A stretch of DNA of 64,000 bases from Marinobacter qingdaonensis. Lineage in GTDB: Bacteria; Pseudomonadota; Gammaproteobacteria; Pseudomonadales; Oleiphilaceae. This document shows, piece by piece, positions 19,905-29,143 of the stretch. Below the pieces are notes generated by a model that was not told the origin of the DNA, ran no database searches, and saw nothing but the letters and a program-made list of their open reading frames with translations. Where the stretch lies: positions 3,035,008-3,099,007 of the forward strand of contig NZ_JAYDCJ010000003.1 of NCBI RefSeq assembly GCF_034555935.1, in the 5' to 3' direction. Positions within the stretch are counted from its first letter, which is position 1, and each line of letters starts with the position of its first letter. A program made the translations under genes and the position numbers.

Positions 19905-20606
19905 ATGGCGGCACTTGCACACTCCATTCGTCGCAGCGCCATTGGTTTGGGGCTGTTTGCGGTCATTACCGGCGGCACCATCGCCATGACCCAGGCGCTT
20001 ACCAAGGATCGGATTCAGACCCAGGCAGCGCGGGCCGAGGCCAAGGCCCTGTTCGAGATCATTCCGGAGTCGGCCCACGACAACAACCTGCTGCGCGACA
20101 CGGTCCAGTTGCCGGCCAGCGACCGCTTGAGCACCGAGGGGCCGTTGACGGTCTGGGTGGCCCGCCGCGATGACCGGCCGATCGGTCTGATCATGCCGAT
20201 CACGGCGCCGGACGGCTACTCCGGCGACATCCACCTGCTGGTGGGCGTGGATCTGCAAGGCACGGTCATTGGGGTTCGGGTGACCAGCCACAAGGAAACC
20301 CCCGGCCTGGGCGACCGGATTGAGCGACGGAAATCGGACTGGATCACCAGCTTTGACGGCCGCTCCCTGGAGCAGCCCTCGGCCAGCGGTTGGGACGTGA
20401 AGAAAAACGGCGGCGAGTTCGACCAGTTTACCGGTGCCACCATCACACCACGGGCCGTCGTCAACGCGGTGGAGAAAGCCCTGGTCTATTTTGAGCAACA
20501 CCGCCCGGCCATTCGGGAACTGCTGAACGCGCCCCCCGTCCCTGGCCAGAAAGCCATCACCCCGGACGCCCTTGCCGGCCACTCATCCAGCCCGGAGCAT
20601 TCGTAA
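19905..20606 (+). CDS. rsxG: Rsx/Rnf electron transport complex subunit G
   Basis: A 233-residue subunit with one N-terminal membrane helix and a periplasmic FMN-binding domain. The covalent flavin motif is [12 protein letters not shown] near residues 176-187 with T179 as the expected attachment site. [15 protein letters not shown] is also typical. The C-terminal 45 residues are Pro/Ala/Ser-rich and probably disordered. Lies between rsxD and rsxE with gaps of three and two bases. Confidence 0.96.
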   Translation: MAALAHSIRRSAIGLGLFAVITGGTIAMTQALTKDRIQTQAARAEAKALFEIIPESAHDNNLLRDTVQLPASDRLSTEGPLTVWVARRDDRPIGLIMPITAPDGYSGDIHLLVGVDLQGTVIGVRVTSHKETPGLGDRIERRKSDWITSFDGRSLEQPSASGWDVKKNGGEFDQFTGATITPRAVVNAVEKALVYFEQHRPAIRELLNAPPVPGQKAITPDALAGHSSSPEHS

Positions 20607-20608
20607 TC

Positions 20609-21325
20609 ATGGCCACCAAAACCTCTCGGGAAATCATCCGCGACGGTCTCTGGACCAACAACCCGGCCCTGGTGCAGGTGCTTGGCCTGTGTCCGCTGCT
20701 GGCGGTGACCAGCACCGTGGTCAACGCCATCGGTCTTGGCCTGGCCACCCTGCTGGTGCTGATGGGTTCCAACCTGGCGGTGTCGCTGATCCGCAACTTC
20801 GTCGGTGAATCGGTGCGGCTGCCCGCGTTCGTGATGATCATCGCATCCTTTGTCACCTGCGCCGAGCTGCTGATGCAGGCCTTCACCTACGAGCTGTACC
20901 AGATTCTGGGCATCTTTATCCCCCTGATCGTGACCAACTGCGCCATTCTGGGCCGGGCGGACGCCTTCGCCTCCAAGAACGGCCCCATGCCGGCCCTGCT
21001 GGATGGCGCAATGATGGGCCTGGGCTTCCTCGCCGTCCTGGTGGTGCTGGGCGGCCTGCGGGAACTGCTGGGCCAGGGTACCCTGTTCGTGGACATGAAC
21101 CTGCTGCTGGGCCCGGGCGCCGCCGACTGGGTGATCCGGCCGTTCGACACCTACCCGGATGTGCTGTTCATGGTGCTGCCGCCGGGCGCCTTTGTCGGCC
21201 TCGGCCTGCTCATCGCCCTGAAAAACGGCATCGACAACCATCTGGAACAACGCCGCAAGGCCGCCGAGCCGGCGCCCACCACGTCGGGCAGCAAGCGCGT
21301 GCGGGTTACCGGCAACGTGTCCTGA
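20609..21325 (+). CDS. rsxE: Rsx/Rnf electron transport complex subunit E
   Basis: A 238-residue integral membrane subunit homologous to RsxA. The N terminus [34 protein letters not shown] and the segment [21 protein letters not shown] are diagnostic. The short C-terminal tail is charged and cytoplasmic by prediction. It closes the rsx operon; nth follows after 25 bases. Confidence 0.97.
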   Translation: MATKTSREIIRDGLWTNNPALVQVLGLCPLLAVTSTVVNAIGLGLATLLVLMGSNLAVSLIRNFVGESVRLPAFVMIIASFVTCAELLMQAFTYELYQILGIFIPLIVTNCAILGRADAFASKNGPMPALLDGAMMGLGFLAVLVVLGGLRELLGQGTLFVDMNLLLGPGAADWVIRPFDTYPDVLFMVLPPGAFVGLGLLIALKNGIDNHLEQRRKAAEPAPTTSGSKRVRVTGNVS

Positions 21326-21350
21326 CGGCAGCGAACAGGTTATCGACCCT

Positions 21351-21989
21351 ATGAACAAACAGAAGCGCACTGAGATCTTCACCCGGCTTCGGGATGCCAA
21401 TCCCAACCCGACGACTGAGCTGAATTACTCGACCCCGTTCGAGCTGCTGATTGCCGTGATCCTGTCGGCCCAGGCCACCGACGTGGGAGTGAACAAGGCC
21501 ACCGACAAGCTGTTCCCGGTTGCCAACACCCCCGAGGCCATCCTGGCCCTGGGCGTCGACGGGTTGAAGGAGTACATCAAGACCATCGGCCTGTTCAACA
21601 GCAAGGCCGAAAATGTGATCAAGACCTGCCGCATTCTGATCGAACAACACGGCAGCCAGGTGCCGGACAAGCGGGAGGCTCTGGAAGCGCTGCCCGGAGT
21701 CGGCCGTAAGACCGCCAACGTGGTGCTGAACACCGCTTTCGGGCACATGGCCATGGCCGTGGACACCCACATCTTCCGGGTCTCGAACCGGACCGGCATT
21801 GCCCCTGGCAAAACCGTGCTGGACGTGGAAAAACGGCTGATGCGCCTGGTGCCCAGGGAGTTTCTGCTGGACGCGCACCACTGGCTGATCCTGCACGGGC
21901 GCTACACTTGCACCGCGCGCAAGCCCAAGTGCGGCGCCTGCATGATTGAAGACCTGTGCGAGTTCAAGGACAAGCGGGACTATCAGTAA
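21351..21989 (+). CDS. nth: Endonuclease III
   Basis: A bifunctional DNA glycosylase/AP lyase that removes oxidised pyrimidines. The 212-residue protein contains the helix-hairpin-helix LPGVGRKTANVVLNTAFG with the catalytic lysine, the catalytic aspartate in VDTHIFRVSNRTG, and a C-terminal four-cysteine 4Fe-4S loop (C-x6-C-x2-C-x5-C in CTARKPKCGACMIEDLC). Last gene of the rsx transcript; a terminator follows. Confidence 0.97.
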   Translation: MNKQKRTEIFTRLRDANPNPTTELNYSTPFELLIAVILSAQATDVGVNKATDKLFPVANTPEAILALGVDGLKEYIKTIGLFNSKAENVIKTCRILIEQHGSQVPDKREALEALPGVGRKTANVVLNTAFGHMAMAVDTHIFRVSNRTGIAPGKTVLDVEKRLMRLVPREFLLDAHHWLILHGRYTCTARKPKCGACMIEDLCEFKDKRDYQ

Positions 21990-22022
21990 CCGGTCGGCCC
22001 ATCGCCGGGCGACAGTGGCCAT

Positions 22023-22053
22023 AAAAAAGCCGGCACTGGGTGCCGGCTTTTTT
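22023..22053. terminator. Bidirectional rho-independent terminator
   Basis: GCCGGCA (22029-22035) pairs with TGCCGGC (22041-22047) around a five-base loop, flanked by A6 on the left and T6 on the right. It lies between convergent nth and the chalcone-isomerase-like gene and can serve both. Confidence 0.9.
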
Positions 22054-22069
22054 GCTGCGAGGCAACGGC

Positions 22070-22645
22070 TCAGCGCTGGCCCAGCATCTTCTCCTTCAGG
22101 TCTTCCTGGGCGGGCTTGTCCGACAGCCAGATACCAAACAGAGCCTTCTTGAAGGCCAGGCTACCGACCGTGTCCCTGTGTTTGCCATTCTTCAGGACCT
22201 TTACGCCCTCCCCGGGCAGATACACCAGGTCAAACACGTCGCCTTCCTTGATCTCTTCCGCGAAGACCGCCATGAACTGGTCCACGTCGGCCTGGATGGT
22301 GGCCATGTCACCACCGGTGGAGGCCTGGAACCCCTCCAGCGTGGCTTCGGTCATGCGCTCGCTGGTGATCATGCCGGAGATGATGTGCAGGGTGATGGCC
22401 TGGGGTTCATCGGCGTTGATCACCGCCTGGCCGTCGTTGATGGTTTCCGGCACGTACAGGCCACCGACGTACAGGTCCATGAACCATTTGGACCGGGTAC
22501 CGGCGCCATTGAGCTTGAGCTCGGTGTTCATGGCGGAATAGGTTTCCGGAACATCCACACCTTCCACCGTCAGGGCCGACGCCGGCGCGCACAGGGCAGC
22601 GCCAAGCACCAGAGACAATACACCGGTTGAGAGAGCCTTTTTCAT
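22070..22645 (-). CDS. Chalcone isomerase-like exported protein
   Basis: A 191-residue protein with a signal peptide ending at ASA (near residue 24). The mature part fits the bacterial chalcone-isomerase-like family: LTVEGVDVPETYSA, LNGAGTRSKWFMDLYVGGLYVPE and a C-terminal FKKALFGIWLSDKPAQEDLKEKML. In bacteria this fold is not linked to flavonoids; its role is unknown. An AAGGAAAGGA Shine-Dalgarno region precedes the ATG. It stands alone between the nth and rpoS terminators. Confidence 0.8.
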   Translation of the reverse strand: MKKALSTGVLSLVLGAALCAPASALTVEGVDVPETYSAMNTELKLNGAGTRSKWFMDLYVGGLYVPETINDGQAVINADEPQAITLHIISGMITSERMTEATLEGFQASTGGDMATIQADVDQFMAVFAEEIKEGDVFDLVYLPGEGVKVLKNGKHRDTVGSLAFKKALFGIWLSDKPAQEDLKEKMLGQR

Positions 22646-22790
22646 AGTCCTTTCCTTTTGGTCGTTATTATTGAGTGTTCATTCGTCACCGGGCGTCGAC
22701 ACCCTTATCCCAGCCCGGTCCGCGCATTCTATCAACGACGGGGAACCACCAGTCGGAACCTGGTTCTCATTTGCGGTGACACTGAAACAG

Positions 22791-22822
22791 AAAAACCGGC
22801 GGGGTTTCCCCAGCCGGTTTTT
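22791..22822. terminator. Rho-independent terminator downstream of rpoS
   Basis: AAAAACCGGC (22791-22800) pairs with GCCGGTTTTT (22813-22822), with an inner GGGG/CCCC helix and a TTT loop. It sits 22 bases past the rpoS stop and could also work in the other direction. Confidence 0.88.
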
Positions 22823-22843
22823 ATTGGAAGGATCTTGGATCGG

Positions 22844-23839
22844 TTACTTGAACAGCAGGTTTCCGGACAGGCCTTCTTTTTCCAGGATCTCGCGCAGACG
22901 GCGCAGCGCCTCCACCTGAATCTGGCGCACCCGCTCCCGGGTCAGGCCAATCTCCTGGCCCACTTCTTCCAGGGTACTGACCGGGTAACCCCGGAGACCG
23001 AATCGGCGGGACAGCACTTCCTGCTGTTTGTCGCTGAGCTGGTCGATCCACTTCTCCAGGCAGGAACACATGTTGTTGTCCTGCAGCAGGTCTGCCGGGT
23101 CCGTCGCACCTTCATCGGCGACCGTATCCAGCAGGGATTTCTCGCCGCCGGAACCGATCGGGGTGTCCATGGACGCGACCCGCTCGTTCAGCCCGAGCAT
23201 GCGCTTGACGTCGGCCACCGGCTTGTCGACCATACGGGCGATTTCTTCCGCGGAGGGCTCGTGATCCAGCTTCTGGGTAAGCTCCCGGGCCGCGCGCAGG
23301 TACAGGTTGAGTTCCTTGACCACATGAATCGGCAGCCGGATGGTCCGGGTCTGGTTCATGATGGCGCGCTCAATGGTCTGGCGAATCCACCAGGTGGCGT
23401 AGGTTGAGAAACGGAAACCGCGCTCCGGGTCGAATTTCTCCACCGCGCGAATCAGCCCCAGGTTGCCCTCTTCGATCAGGTCCAGCAACGTCAGGCCGCG
23501 GTTCACGTACCGGCGGGCGATCTTCACCACCAGTCGCAGGTTACTCTCAATCATGCGTTTGCGGCCGGATTCCTCGCCTTTACGCGCGAGTCGGGCGAAA
23601 TAGACCTCTTCTTCCGGCGTAAGCAACGGGGAGAACCCGATTTCGTTAAGATATAGCTGGGTGGCGTCTAGCTGCTTCTGGCTCGTGAAGTAGCGACCCT
23701 GGGTGGGAATTTCTTCGTCGGCATCGGAGCTGTCGTTGGCGGACGCCTTGTCGACTTTCTCCTCTGCGAGCAATTGATCCTCGGACTCGTCCTCGTCCGC
23801 AACACGGTCAATGATGATTTCTTCCTGGTCTGCTGACAT
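22844..23839 (-). CDS. rpoS: RNA polymerase sigma factor RpoS
   Basis: The stationary-phase/general stress sigma factor. From the ATG at 23839 it has 331 residues. Region 1.2 ([31 protein letters not shown]), regions 2.1-2.4 ([55 protein letters not shown]), region 3 and region 4.2 ([26 protein letters not shown]) are all intact. The acidic N-terminal 50 residues are variable. It lies immediately downstream of nlpD, whose coding sequence normally carries an rpoS promoter. A TTG seven codons upstream is in frame but less likely. Confidence 0.96.
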   Translation of the reverse strand: MSADQEEIIIDRVADEDESEDQLLAEEKVDKASANDSSDADEEIPTQGRYFTSQKQLDATQLYLNEIGFSPLLTPEEEVYFARLARKGEESGRKRMIESNLRLVVKIARRYVNRGLTLLDLIEEGNLGLIRAVEKFDPERGFRFSTYATWWIRQTIERAIMNQTRTIRLPIHVVKELNLYLRAARELTQKLDHEPSAEEIARMVDKPVADVKRMLGLNERVASMDTPIGSGGEKSLLDTVADEGATDPADLLQDNNMCSCLEKWIDQLSDKQQEVLSRRFGLRGYPVSTLEEVGQEIGLTRERVRQIQVEALRRLREILEKEGLSGNLLFK

Positions 23840-23948
23840 GATTCTTGCCCCGCCTCTCAATAATCCTGGATGTTCGTCCCCTACTTCTTGTTCTTGCGGA
23901 CGTTATTCGTAATCCTACTTTTCTTCTTCAGGACATCTTCTGGTTGGC

Positions 23949-23966
23949 CGGTTACCTGGGTAACCG
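23949..23966 (-). promoter_or_regulatory. Palindrome in the rpoS leader
   Basis: Arms CGGTTACC and GGTAACCG flank two bases, about 110 bases upstream of the rpoS start in the nlpD-rpoS gap. The rest of this leader is A- and purine-rich on the rpoS sense strand. It could be an operator or a small hairpin in the transcript; no known factor is assigned. Confidence 0.35.
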
Positions 23967-24045
23967 TTTTCTTGTTCTTTTTTGACTGCGGTTTTTTCTG
24001 TCAGTGCCGGGGGTGAGAGATCACAGCGTCCTGTCTGTATCGTCG

Positions 24046-24930
24046 CTAGCGTCTTGGCAGGTAGTGCGCGGGATCAACCGGATTGCCGTTCTTTCGGATT
24101 TCGAAATGCAACATGGGTCGTTCAGCGCCACTGCTACCGAGCTCTGCGATCACCTGACCGGCTTTCACATCCTCCCCTTCCTGCACCAGAATCTTCCGGT
24201 TGTGGGCGTAAGCACTGAGATAGTGCTCGTTATGATTCACGATAATCAGGTTGCCATACCCAAGCAACCCGTTGCCGGCGTACACCACGTTTCCACTGGC
24301 GGCCGCTCTCACAGCATCACCGGCTTTTCCGGCAATATCAATACCTTTGTTGACTTTTCCGGATGATGAATATCCAGCAATTACGGTGCCAACGTGTGGC
24401 CAGCGCCAGTTGACCCTGGCGACGGTCTGGTTCTGGGACGCCAGCGGGGCCGCCTTGTCCGGCGCCCGGGTGACCGTGGGTTTGGGCGCGGACTTGGCGG
24501 TCGGCGCGGGTGCCCGTGCCGTGCGTGTCGGCGGCGCCTTGCTGGCCACTGCTTTAGTCTGCCTGCCGGATGTGACAGTTCCGCGAAGGTCGAGCCGCAG
24601 TACCTGGCCCGCTTTCAGATGCCAGGGTGGCTTGATGCCATTGGCACTGCCCAGTTCGCGGTAGTCACGGCCATAACGCCAGGCAATGCTGTACAGGGTT
24701 TCGCCCGGCTTCACCACGTGCCGTCCCCAGTAGACTGGCGGGTTGTAGATGTCGTCCTGATAGAGCGCGGGGGTGTTACAGCCCGAGACCAGGGCGGTCA
24801 GGGCCAGAAGAACCACCAGCAGCAAGCGGCGGCCAGATTGTTTTGAGGCACGGCCCAGAGCCTGGGCACCGGGAGGGAACCGCGGGGACGCCGTCTGGGC
24901 GGCATTGATGAACCCACGCAAAAATCTCAC
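24046..24930 (-). CDS. nlpD: NlpD-type LysM/M23 lipoprotein (amidase activator)
   Basis: A 294-residue lipoprotein. The N-terminal hydrophobic segment ends in the lipobox LVSGC near residue 51. A LysM domain (YWGRHVVKPGETLYSIAWRYG onward) is followed by an Ala/Pro/Lys/Thr linker and a C-terminal M23 domain. The first zinc-ligand histidine of the M23 HxxxD motif is replaced (NKGID), so it should be catalytically inactive, as in NlpD/EnvC activators of the AmiC cell-division amidase. The GTG start at 24930 has no clear Shine-Dalgarno site, so the start is uncertain. Confidence 0.88.
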   Translation of the reverse strand: MRFLRGFINAAQTASPRFPPGAQALGRASKQSGRRLLLVVLLALTALVSGCNTPALYQDDIYNPPVYWGRHVVKPGETLYSIAWRYGRDYRELGSANGIKPPWHLKAGQVLRLDLRGTVTSGRQTKAVASKAPPTRTARAPAPTAKSAPKPTVTRAPDKAAPLASQNQTVARVNWRWPHVGTVIAGYSSSGKVNKGIDIAGKAGDAVRAAASGNVVYAGNGLLGYGNLIIVNHNEHYLSAYAHNRKILVQEGEDVKAGQVIAELGSSGAERPMLHFEIRKNGNPVDPAHYLPRR

Positions 24931-25135
24931 AAGAATAAAAACTGTCCAGTTATGAAAAATCCGTATAAAGCGTTTGGCCTACTGATTTGAAATCTAAGCT
25001 TTCAAAACTAACTTGCTAATATATTGCACAATTTATTACACAATCCAAGTTACTCACCTGCCATGGTTGTTACCGGCGGAAACACCCGTTTTGTGCGTTA
25101 GGTAACACTTTTTGAACAGGTAACCTGGCGGCTCA

Positions 25136-26110
25136 TCACGACACCTGATGACGGGCGTGACGAGCGCCAAACCACTCGACCACCAGCACCAGGCCAAAAC
25201 CAGCCACGGCAATCAGGGCCGCCATCAGCACCTGCGGGTCCTGCCCGGTCAGGTCGGAAAACGCAAACGGACTGATGCTGCTCTCGTTCAAAGGCACTTG
25301 CTCACCGGCGCTGTTGGTGCGCCAGCTCACAGTCTGTTTCCAGGGCCAGACCTTGTTCAGCGCACCGATCATGAAGCCGGTCAACAACGCCAGCACCAGG
25401 TCGTGGAAGTGATTAAAGGCCCAGGTGATGACTCGGGCAATGGATAACAGGCCCAGCACGCAACCGGCCATGAACAGCAGCAACACAGCAACGTCCGCGG
25501 ACTTGATGGCGTCGAGTACCGGCGCGTACATGCCGATGATCACCAGGATAAAACTTCCCGAGATACCCGGCAGGATCATGGCGCAGATGGCCAGCGCCCC
25601 GGCGCCGAAGAACGCAGGGGCCGACACCCCCAATTGCCCGGCCGGCAGGGTGGTGATCCACCAGGCCAACACAATGCCGAGCACCAGCGGCACTGCCAGG
25701 GGCCAGCGATAGTGCCGGACCTGCCGCCCGACATGCCAGACCGAGGCAACAATCAGCCCAAAGAAGAAGCTCCAGATCAGGATTGGATAGGTCTCCAGTG
25801 CATAGCTGATGGCAGAGGCGAGCGTTGCAATGCTGGTCAGGACCCCAGCCAGCAGGCACACCAGGAAGGTGCCGTCACAGCGCTGCCAGAAGCCGACCAC
25901 CTGCCCTCTCAGCAACTGCTGTACGAAGGCACCAGGCACCTGGTTGATGGCCTCCAGAAGGCGGAAGTAGATGCCCGTGATGAAGGCGATGGTGCCACCG
26001 GACACGCCGGGAACGATATCCGCCGCGCCCATGGCCATGCCGCGCAGGAACACCGCGGCCGGGTGGTGCCGGCGACTGGTCTCGTCACCGGGCTGCTGAT
26101 GCTCGCTCAA
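25136..26110 (-). CDS. DUF368 domain-containing membrane protein
   Basis: A 324-residue polytopic membrane protein. The N-terminal GMAMGAADIVPGVSGGTIAFITGIYFRLLEAIN and the repeated LPGISGSFILVIIGMYAPVLDAI are the two internal-repeat signatures of DUF368. Members have been linked to undecaprenyl-phosphate flipping in other bacteria; that role is an inference here. The start appears to be a TTG overlapping the pcm TGA (TTGA), preceded by a GGGGTG site seven bases away. It is inserted between pcm and nlpD, which are adjacent in Pseudomonas. Confidence 0.82.
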   Translation of the reverse strand: MSEHQQPGDETSRRHHPAAVFLRGMAMGAADIVPGVSGGTIAFITGIYFRLLEAINQVPGAFVQQLLRGQVVGFWQRCDGTFLVCLLAGVLTSIATLASAISYALETYPILIWSFFFGLIVASVWHVGRQVRHYRWPLAVPLVLGIVLAWWITTLPAGQLGVSAPAFFGAGALAICAMILPGISGSFILVIIGMYAPVLDAIKSADVAVLLLFMAGCVLGLLSIARVITWAFNHFHDLVLALLTGFMIGALNKVWPWKQTVSWRTNSAGEQVPLNESSISPFAFSDLTGQDPQVLMAALIAVAGFGLVLVVEWFGARHARHQVS

Positions 26111-26763
26111 CGGATCACCCCACCCAGCAGGGGCACGAAGTGCACCGGCTCCAGCTCCTTGAAATCGAAACGCTCGCCCCGGCGCACGACCTGGACCAGG
26201 GTCTGCTGTTCTTCACCCACCGGCGCGATCAGCACGCCGCCGTCACTGAGCTGGGCCAGCAGTTCCTTGGGCACTTCCACCGGCGCGGCGGTCACGATGA
26301 TGCCATCAAACGGCCCCCGGTCGGGCCAGCCCATGCCGCCATCGGCGTGCTTGAGCAACACATTGCGGGCGTTCAGCTGGCGCAACCGGTCCCGGGCCCG
26401 ATCCTGCAGTGGGCGGATTCGCTCGACACTGTAGATCTCCTCGAACAGCTGGGACAGCACCGCGGTCTGGTAACCCGAGCCGGTACCCAGCTCCAGGACC
26501 CGTTTGGGCGAATGGGCCAGCAGCAATTCGGTCATGCGCGCCACGATGTAAGGCTGGGACAGGGTCTGGCCATGACCGATGGGCAGGGAGGTATCCTCAT
26601 ACGCTCGGTGCGACAGGGCCTCATCGAGAAAGATGTGGCGGGGCACATCGGCAATCACCTCCAGCACCCGGTCCGATTCGATCCCGGCCTCGCGCAGCCG
26701 CTGCACCAGACGCAGGCGGGTGCGCCGGGAGGTCATGCCAATGCCTTGAAGCTGAGCGGTCAT
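26107..26763 (-). CDS. pcm: Protein-L-isoaspartate O-methyltransferase
   Basis: Uses SAM to methylate isoaspartyl residues in damaged proteins and start their repair. From the ATG at 26763 the protein is 218 residues, starting MTAQLQGIGMTSRRTRLRLVQRLREAGI. The SAM-binding motif I is VLELGTGSGYQTAVLSQL, and AYEDTSLPIGHGQTLSQPYIVARM is the family signature. The start overlaps the surE stop by four bases (ATGA); the longer open frame upstream is the shadow of surE. Confidence 0.94.
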   Translation of the reverse strand: MTAQLQGIGMTSRRTRLRLVQRLREAGIESDRVLEVIADVPRHIFLDEALSHRAYEDTSLPIGHGQTLSQPYIVARMTELLLAHSPKRVLELGTGSGYQTAVLSQLFEEIYSVERIRPLQDRARDRLRQLNARNVLLKHADGGMGWPDRGPFDGIIVTAAPVEVPKELLAQLSDGGVLIAPVGEEQQTLVQVVRRGERFDFKELEPVHFVPLLGGVIR

Positions 26764-27530
26764 GCCGGCCCCTCCCCGTTGGCACCCAGACCCTCCACCC
26801 ACTCCCGGAGCGAAACCAGGGCGTCGTGGCGAGTCATATCGATGTGCACCGGGGTGATGGAGACAAACCCTTCCCGAACGGCGTGAAAATCGGTGCCGGG
26901 ACCGGCATCGCCACCGGCACCGGCGGCGCCAATCCAATAGCGCTCCTTGCCTCGGGGACAGGTCATGGGCACGGCACCCTCAGCGCGCTCACGATGGCCC
27001 AGGCGGGTGACCCGGAATCCGTTCAACTGATTCCAGGGCAGATCCGGAACATTGACGTTAAGGATGGATCGCGGCCCCAGCGCCAGCGGCCGCGGACTCT
27101 CCAGCAACTGGCGCACCACTCGGGCCGCGGTTTCATAGTGGAAATGGCCATCGTTGACCAGGGACACGGCGATGGCGGGCAGGCCCAGGTGCCGGCCCTC
27201 CATGGCCGCGGCCACGGTGCCGGAATAAATAATGTCATCGCCCAGATTGGCGTGGGTGTTGATGCCGGACACAACCCGGTCGAAAGCCTCCGGGAACAGG
27301 CCATTGACGGCAAGATGCACACAGTCGGTAGGGGTACCGTCGACGGAGCGGAAGCCGTTCGGGTGCTGCTCCACGGTGAGCGGCCGGTTCAACGTCAGCG
27401 AGTTGCTGGCCCCGCTATGGTCCCGGTCCGGGGCCACCACGGCCAGCTCGCCCAGCCCTTCCAGCCCCTCTTTCAGGGCCACCAGCCCCGGCGAATGGAC
27501 GCCGTCATCGTTGGACAACAGAATACGCAC
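26760..27530 (-). CDS. surE: 5'/3'-nucleotidase SurE
   Basis: A metal-dependent survival-protein phosphatase acting on nucleoside monophosphates. The 256-residue protein starts MRILLSNDDGVHSPGL with the catalytic NDDG, and shows APDRDHSGASNSLTLNRPL and SGINTHANLGDDIIYSGTVAAAMEG. The start codon is GTG with a GGAGAA site. It lies between truD (11 bases upstream) and pcm (overlapping), the usual stress/repair grouping before nlpD-rpoS. Confidence 0.95.
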   Translation of the reverse strand: MRILLSNDDGVHSPGLVALKEGLEGLGELAVVAPDRDHSGASNSLTLNRPLTVEQHPNGFRSVDGTPTDCVHLAVNGLFPEAFDRVVSGINTHANLGDDIIYSGTVAAAMEGRHLGLPAIAVSLVNDGHFHYETAARVVRQLLESPRPLALGPRSILNVNVPDLPWNQLNGFRVTRLGHRERAEGAVPMTCPRGKERYWIGAAGAGGDAGPGTDFHAVREGFVSITPVHIDMTRHDALVSLREWVEGLGANGEGPA

Positions 27531-27541
27531 AGTGTTCTCCG

Positions 27542-28642
27542 CTAGCTTCGTTCTTTGTTATCACGGCCGAGGCTCAGGTCCTCCAGCTCAAAAATATCAC
27601 TCAACACGGTGGTCGCGTACTGGCCCGGGGCCAGACTGAACCCCAGCTGCAGGCTACCGTCGCCCAGCCAATCCCAAGTCAGTGCCCGGGGTTGCACCAC
27701 CAGCGGGCGACGCTCCGGTTTCATCCGGGTAGTGGCGAACAGGGCCAGCACCTCTGGCCACTGGTCGACCACCTCGCGCTCGACGTCCCCCAGGGGGGGC
27801 TCAGCGCCGGTGCCACCGTCTCCCCACAGCGGGCCTGTTGGAACCGGCTCGTCCAGGGTCAGCCCCGGGTCACCGGCCATGGGGGTCAGCCAACTGCCAT
27901 CCTCGACCCGGCTGGCCAGCACCTCGTTGAACAACCAGGAACGTGCCGCCGAAAAGTACAATACGTTTTTAGACGCGTCTCTGCCAGCGCGGTGTTTGCC
28001 TTTGCGACCCCGTCCTCCCTGACGGCGCCGGGAGTCCATGGCCGAGGGATCCATGGCCACCGCCCGATCCAGATTGGCGCCGTGGTGGCCAAAGCGCTGA
28101 GGCCCGAAATAATTGGGCGCTCCCTGCTGCTGCAGGCGCACCAGCGCCGCCTCCAGTTCAGGACGGTCGCCACGAACCTGGCGCAGGGTAATGAGGAAAC
28201 GGTTGCGCTGGTGCTCGCCCCGGCGCAGCTTACGCGGATGGCGGCAGACGGCGTGCACGGACCAGCGCTCCGACACCGCCCGAATAAAGGCGGGATCGTC
28301 CTGCTCCAGGCCAGGACGATAAATACTGAACCACTGGCGGGTCACCGCATGACGGTCCTTCAGGCCACAAAAACCAACATCGAAGGACCGGCAGCCGGAC
28401 AAAGTCGCCAGTTCCCGGGCGACATAGTCGGTATTGTCACCGGTTTTCTCCAGCCGCAGGCACAGGTGTTCGCCCGCGCCGGTTACCGCCAGGGCTTCCG
28501 ACCGATCCGGGAAACCGTCGAGTTGCTCGTCCACCTGAAAATCCTCGGGACAGGACTTGAGCTGGGCCTGGGCCAGCCGGCCGCCGCCGGAGGTTGGCCA
28601 GTCCAGCCGCCAGTGTCGCCGAGACTGACCGGACTCACTCAT
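27542..28642 (-). CDS. truD: tRNA pseudouridine(13) synthase TruD
   Basis: Makes pseudouridine at position 13 of tRNAs. The 366-residue protein starts [21 protein letters not shown]. The catalytic segment is [18 protein letters not shown] with its aspartate, and [18 protein letters not shown] and the [17 protein letters not shown] segment are typical. A Lys/Arg/Gly-rich insertion near residues 205-225 is basic and may touch tRNA. The start overlaps the ispF stop (ATGA), which fixes it better than the upstream in-frame alternative. Confidence 0.93.
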   Translation of the reverse strand: MSESGQSRRHWRLDWPTSGGGRLAQAQLKSCPEDFQVDEQLDGFPDRSEALAVTGAGEHLCLRLEKTGDNTDYVARELATLSGCRSFDVGFCGLKDRHAVTRQWFSIYRPGLEQDDPAFIRAVSERWSVHAVCRHPRKLRRGEHQRNRFLITLRQVRGDRPELEAALVRLQQQGAPNYFGPQRFGHHGANLDRAVAMDPSAMDSRRRQGGRGRKGKHRAGRDASKNVLYFSAARSWLFNEVLASRVEDGSWLTPMAGDPGLTLDEPVPTGPLWGDGGTGAEPPLGDVEREVVDQWPEVLALFATTRMKPERRPLVVQPRALTWDWLGDGSLQLGFSLAPGQYATTVLSDIFELEDLSLGRDNKERS

Positions 28643-29118
28643 GCCGTCACCGGCTCCAGCAGACACACGGCCTGACAGGCAATGCCTTCGCCACGGCCGG
28701 TAAAACCCAGTTTTTCCGTGGTGGTGGCTTTAACGCTCACCCGACTGGCAGGGATACCGAGGTCCTCGGCAATGTTCAGACGCATGGCCTCGACGTGGGG
28801 CGCCATCTTCGGGGCCTGGGCAATGATCGTGCTGTCGATGTTGACCACACCATAACCCTCGTCTCGCACCCGCTGCACCACCCGACGCAGCAGATCGCGA
28901 CTGTCGGCTCCGGCCCACTCATCGCTGGTATCCGGGAACAGGTGTCCGATATCGCCGAGTGCCACCGCCCCCAACAGCGCGTCCGCCAGCGCATGCAACA
29001 GGACATCGCCATCGGAGTGGGCTTTCAGACCCTGGGAATGAGGAATCGAGACCCCACCGAGCACCACCGAATCGCCCTCACCAAAGGCGTGGACGTCAAA
29101 GCCCTGACCAATTCGCAT
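28639..29118 (-). CDS. ispF: 2-C-methyl-D-erythritol 2,4-cyclodiphosphate synthase
   Basis: IspF cyclises CDP-methylerythritol 2-phosphate in the MEP isoprenoid pathway. The 159-residue protein starts [16 protein letters not shown], which carries the DxH zinc ligands, and has [31 protein letters not shown] and the C-terminal [20 protein letters not shown]. Lies between ispD (25 bases upstream) and truD (overlapping). Confidence 0.97.
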   Translation of the reverse strand: MRIGQGFDVHAFGEGDSVVLGGVSIPHSQGLKAHSDGDVLLHALADALLGAVALGDIGHLFPDTSDEWAGADSRDLLRRVVQRVRDEGYGVVNIDSTIIAQAPKMAPHVEAMRLNIAEDLGIPASRVSVKATTTEKLGFTGRGEGIACQAVCLLEPVTA

Positions 29119-29143
29119 ATTCGACTCCGGGAAACGTGGAAAA

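Noticed and set aside
18870..20582. A 570-codon open frame opposite rsxD and rsxG
   Set aside because: Spans two real genes on the other strand and reads as His/Gly/Gln-rich shadow sequence.
22646..22843. RsmZ-type small RNA downstream of rpoS, as in Pseudomonas
   Set aside because: A few GGA triplets are present, but there is no series of GGA-loop hairpins and no clear promoter.
8943..25127. A shared GGTTACC/GGTAACC operator at 8943-8992, 23949-23966 and 25069-25127
   Set aside because: A seven-base motif read on both strands is expected several times per 64 kb and also occurs inside genes (for example near 41426 and 54152); no shared spacing was found.
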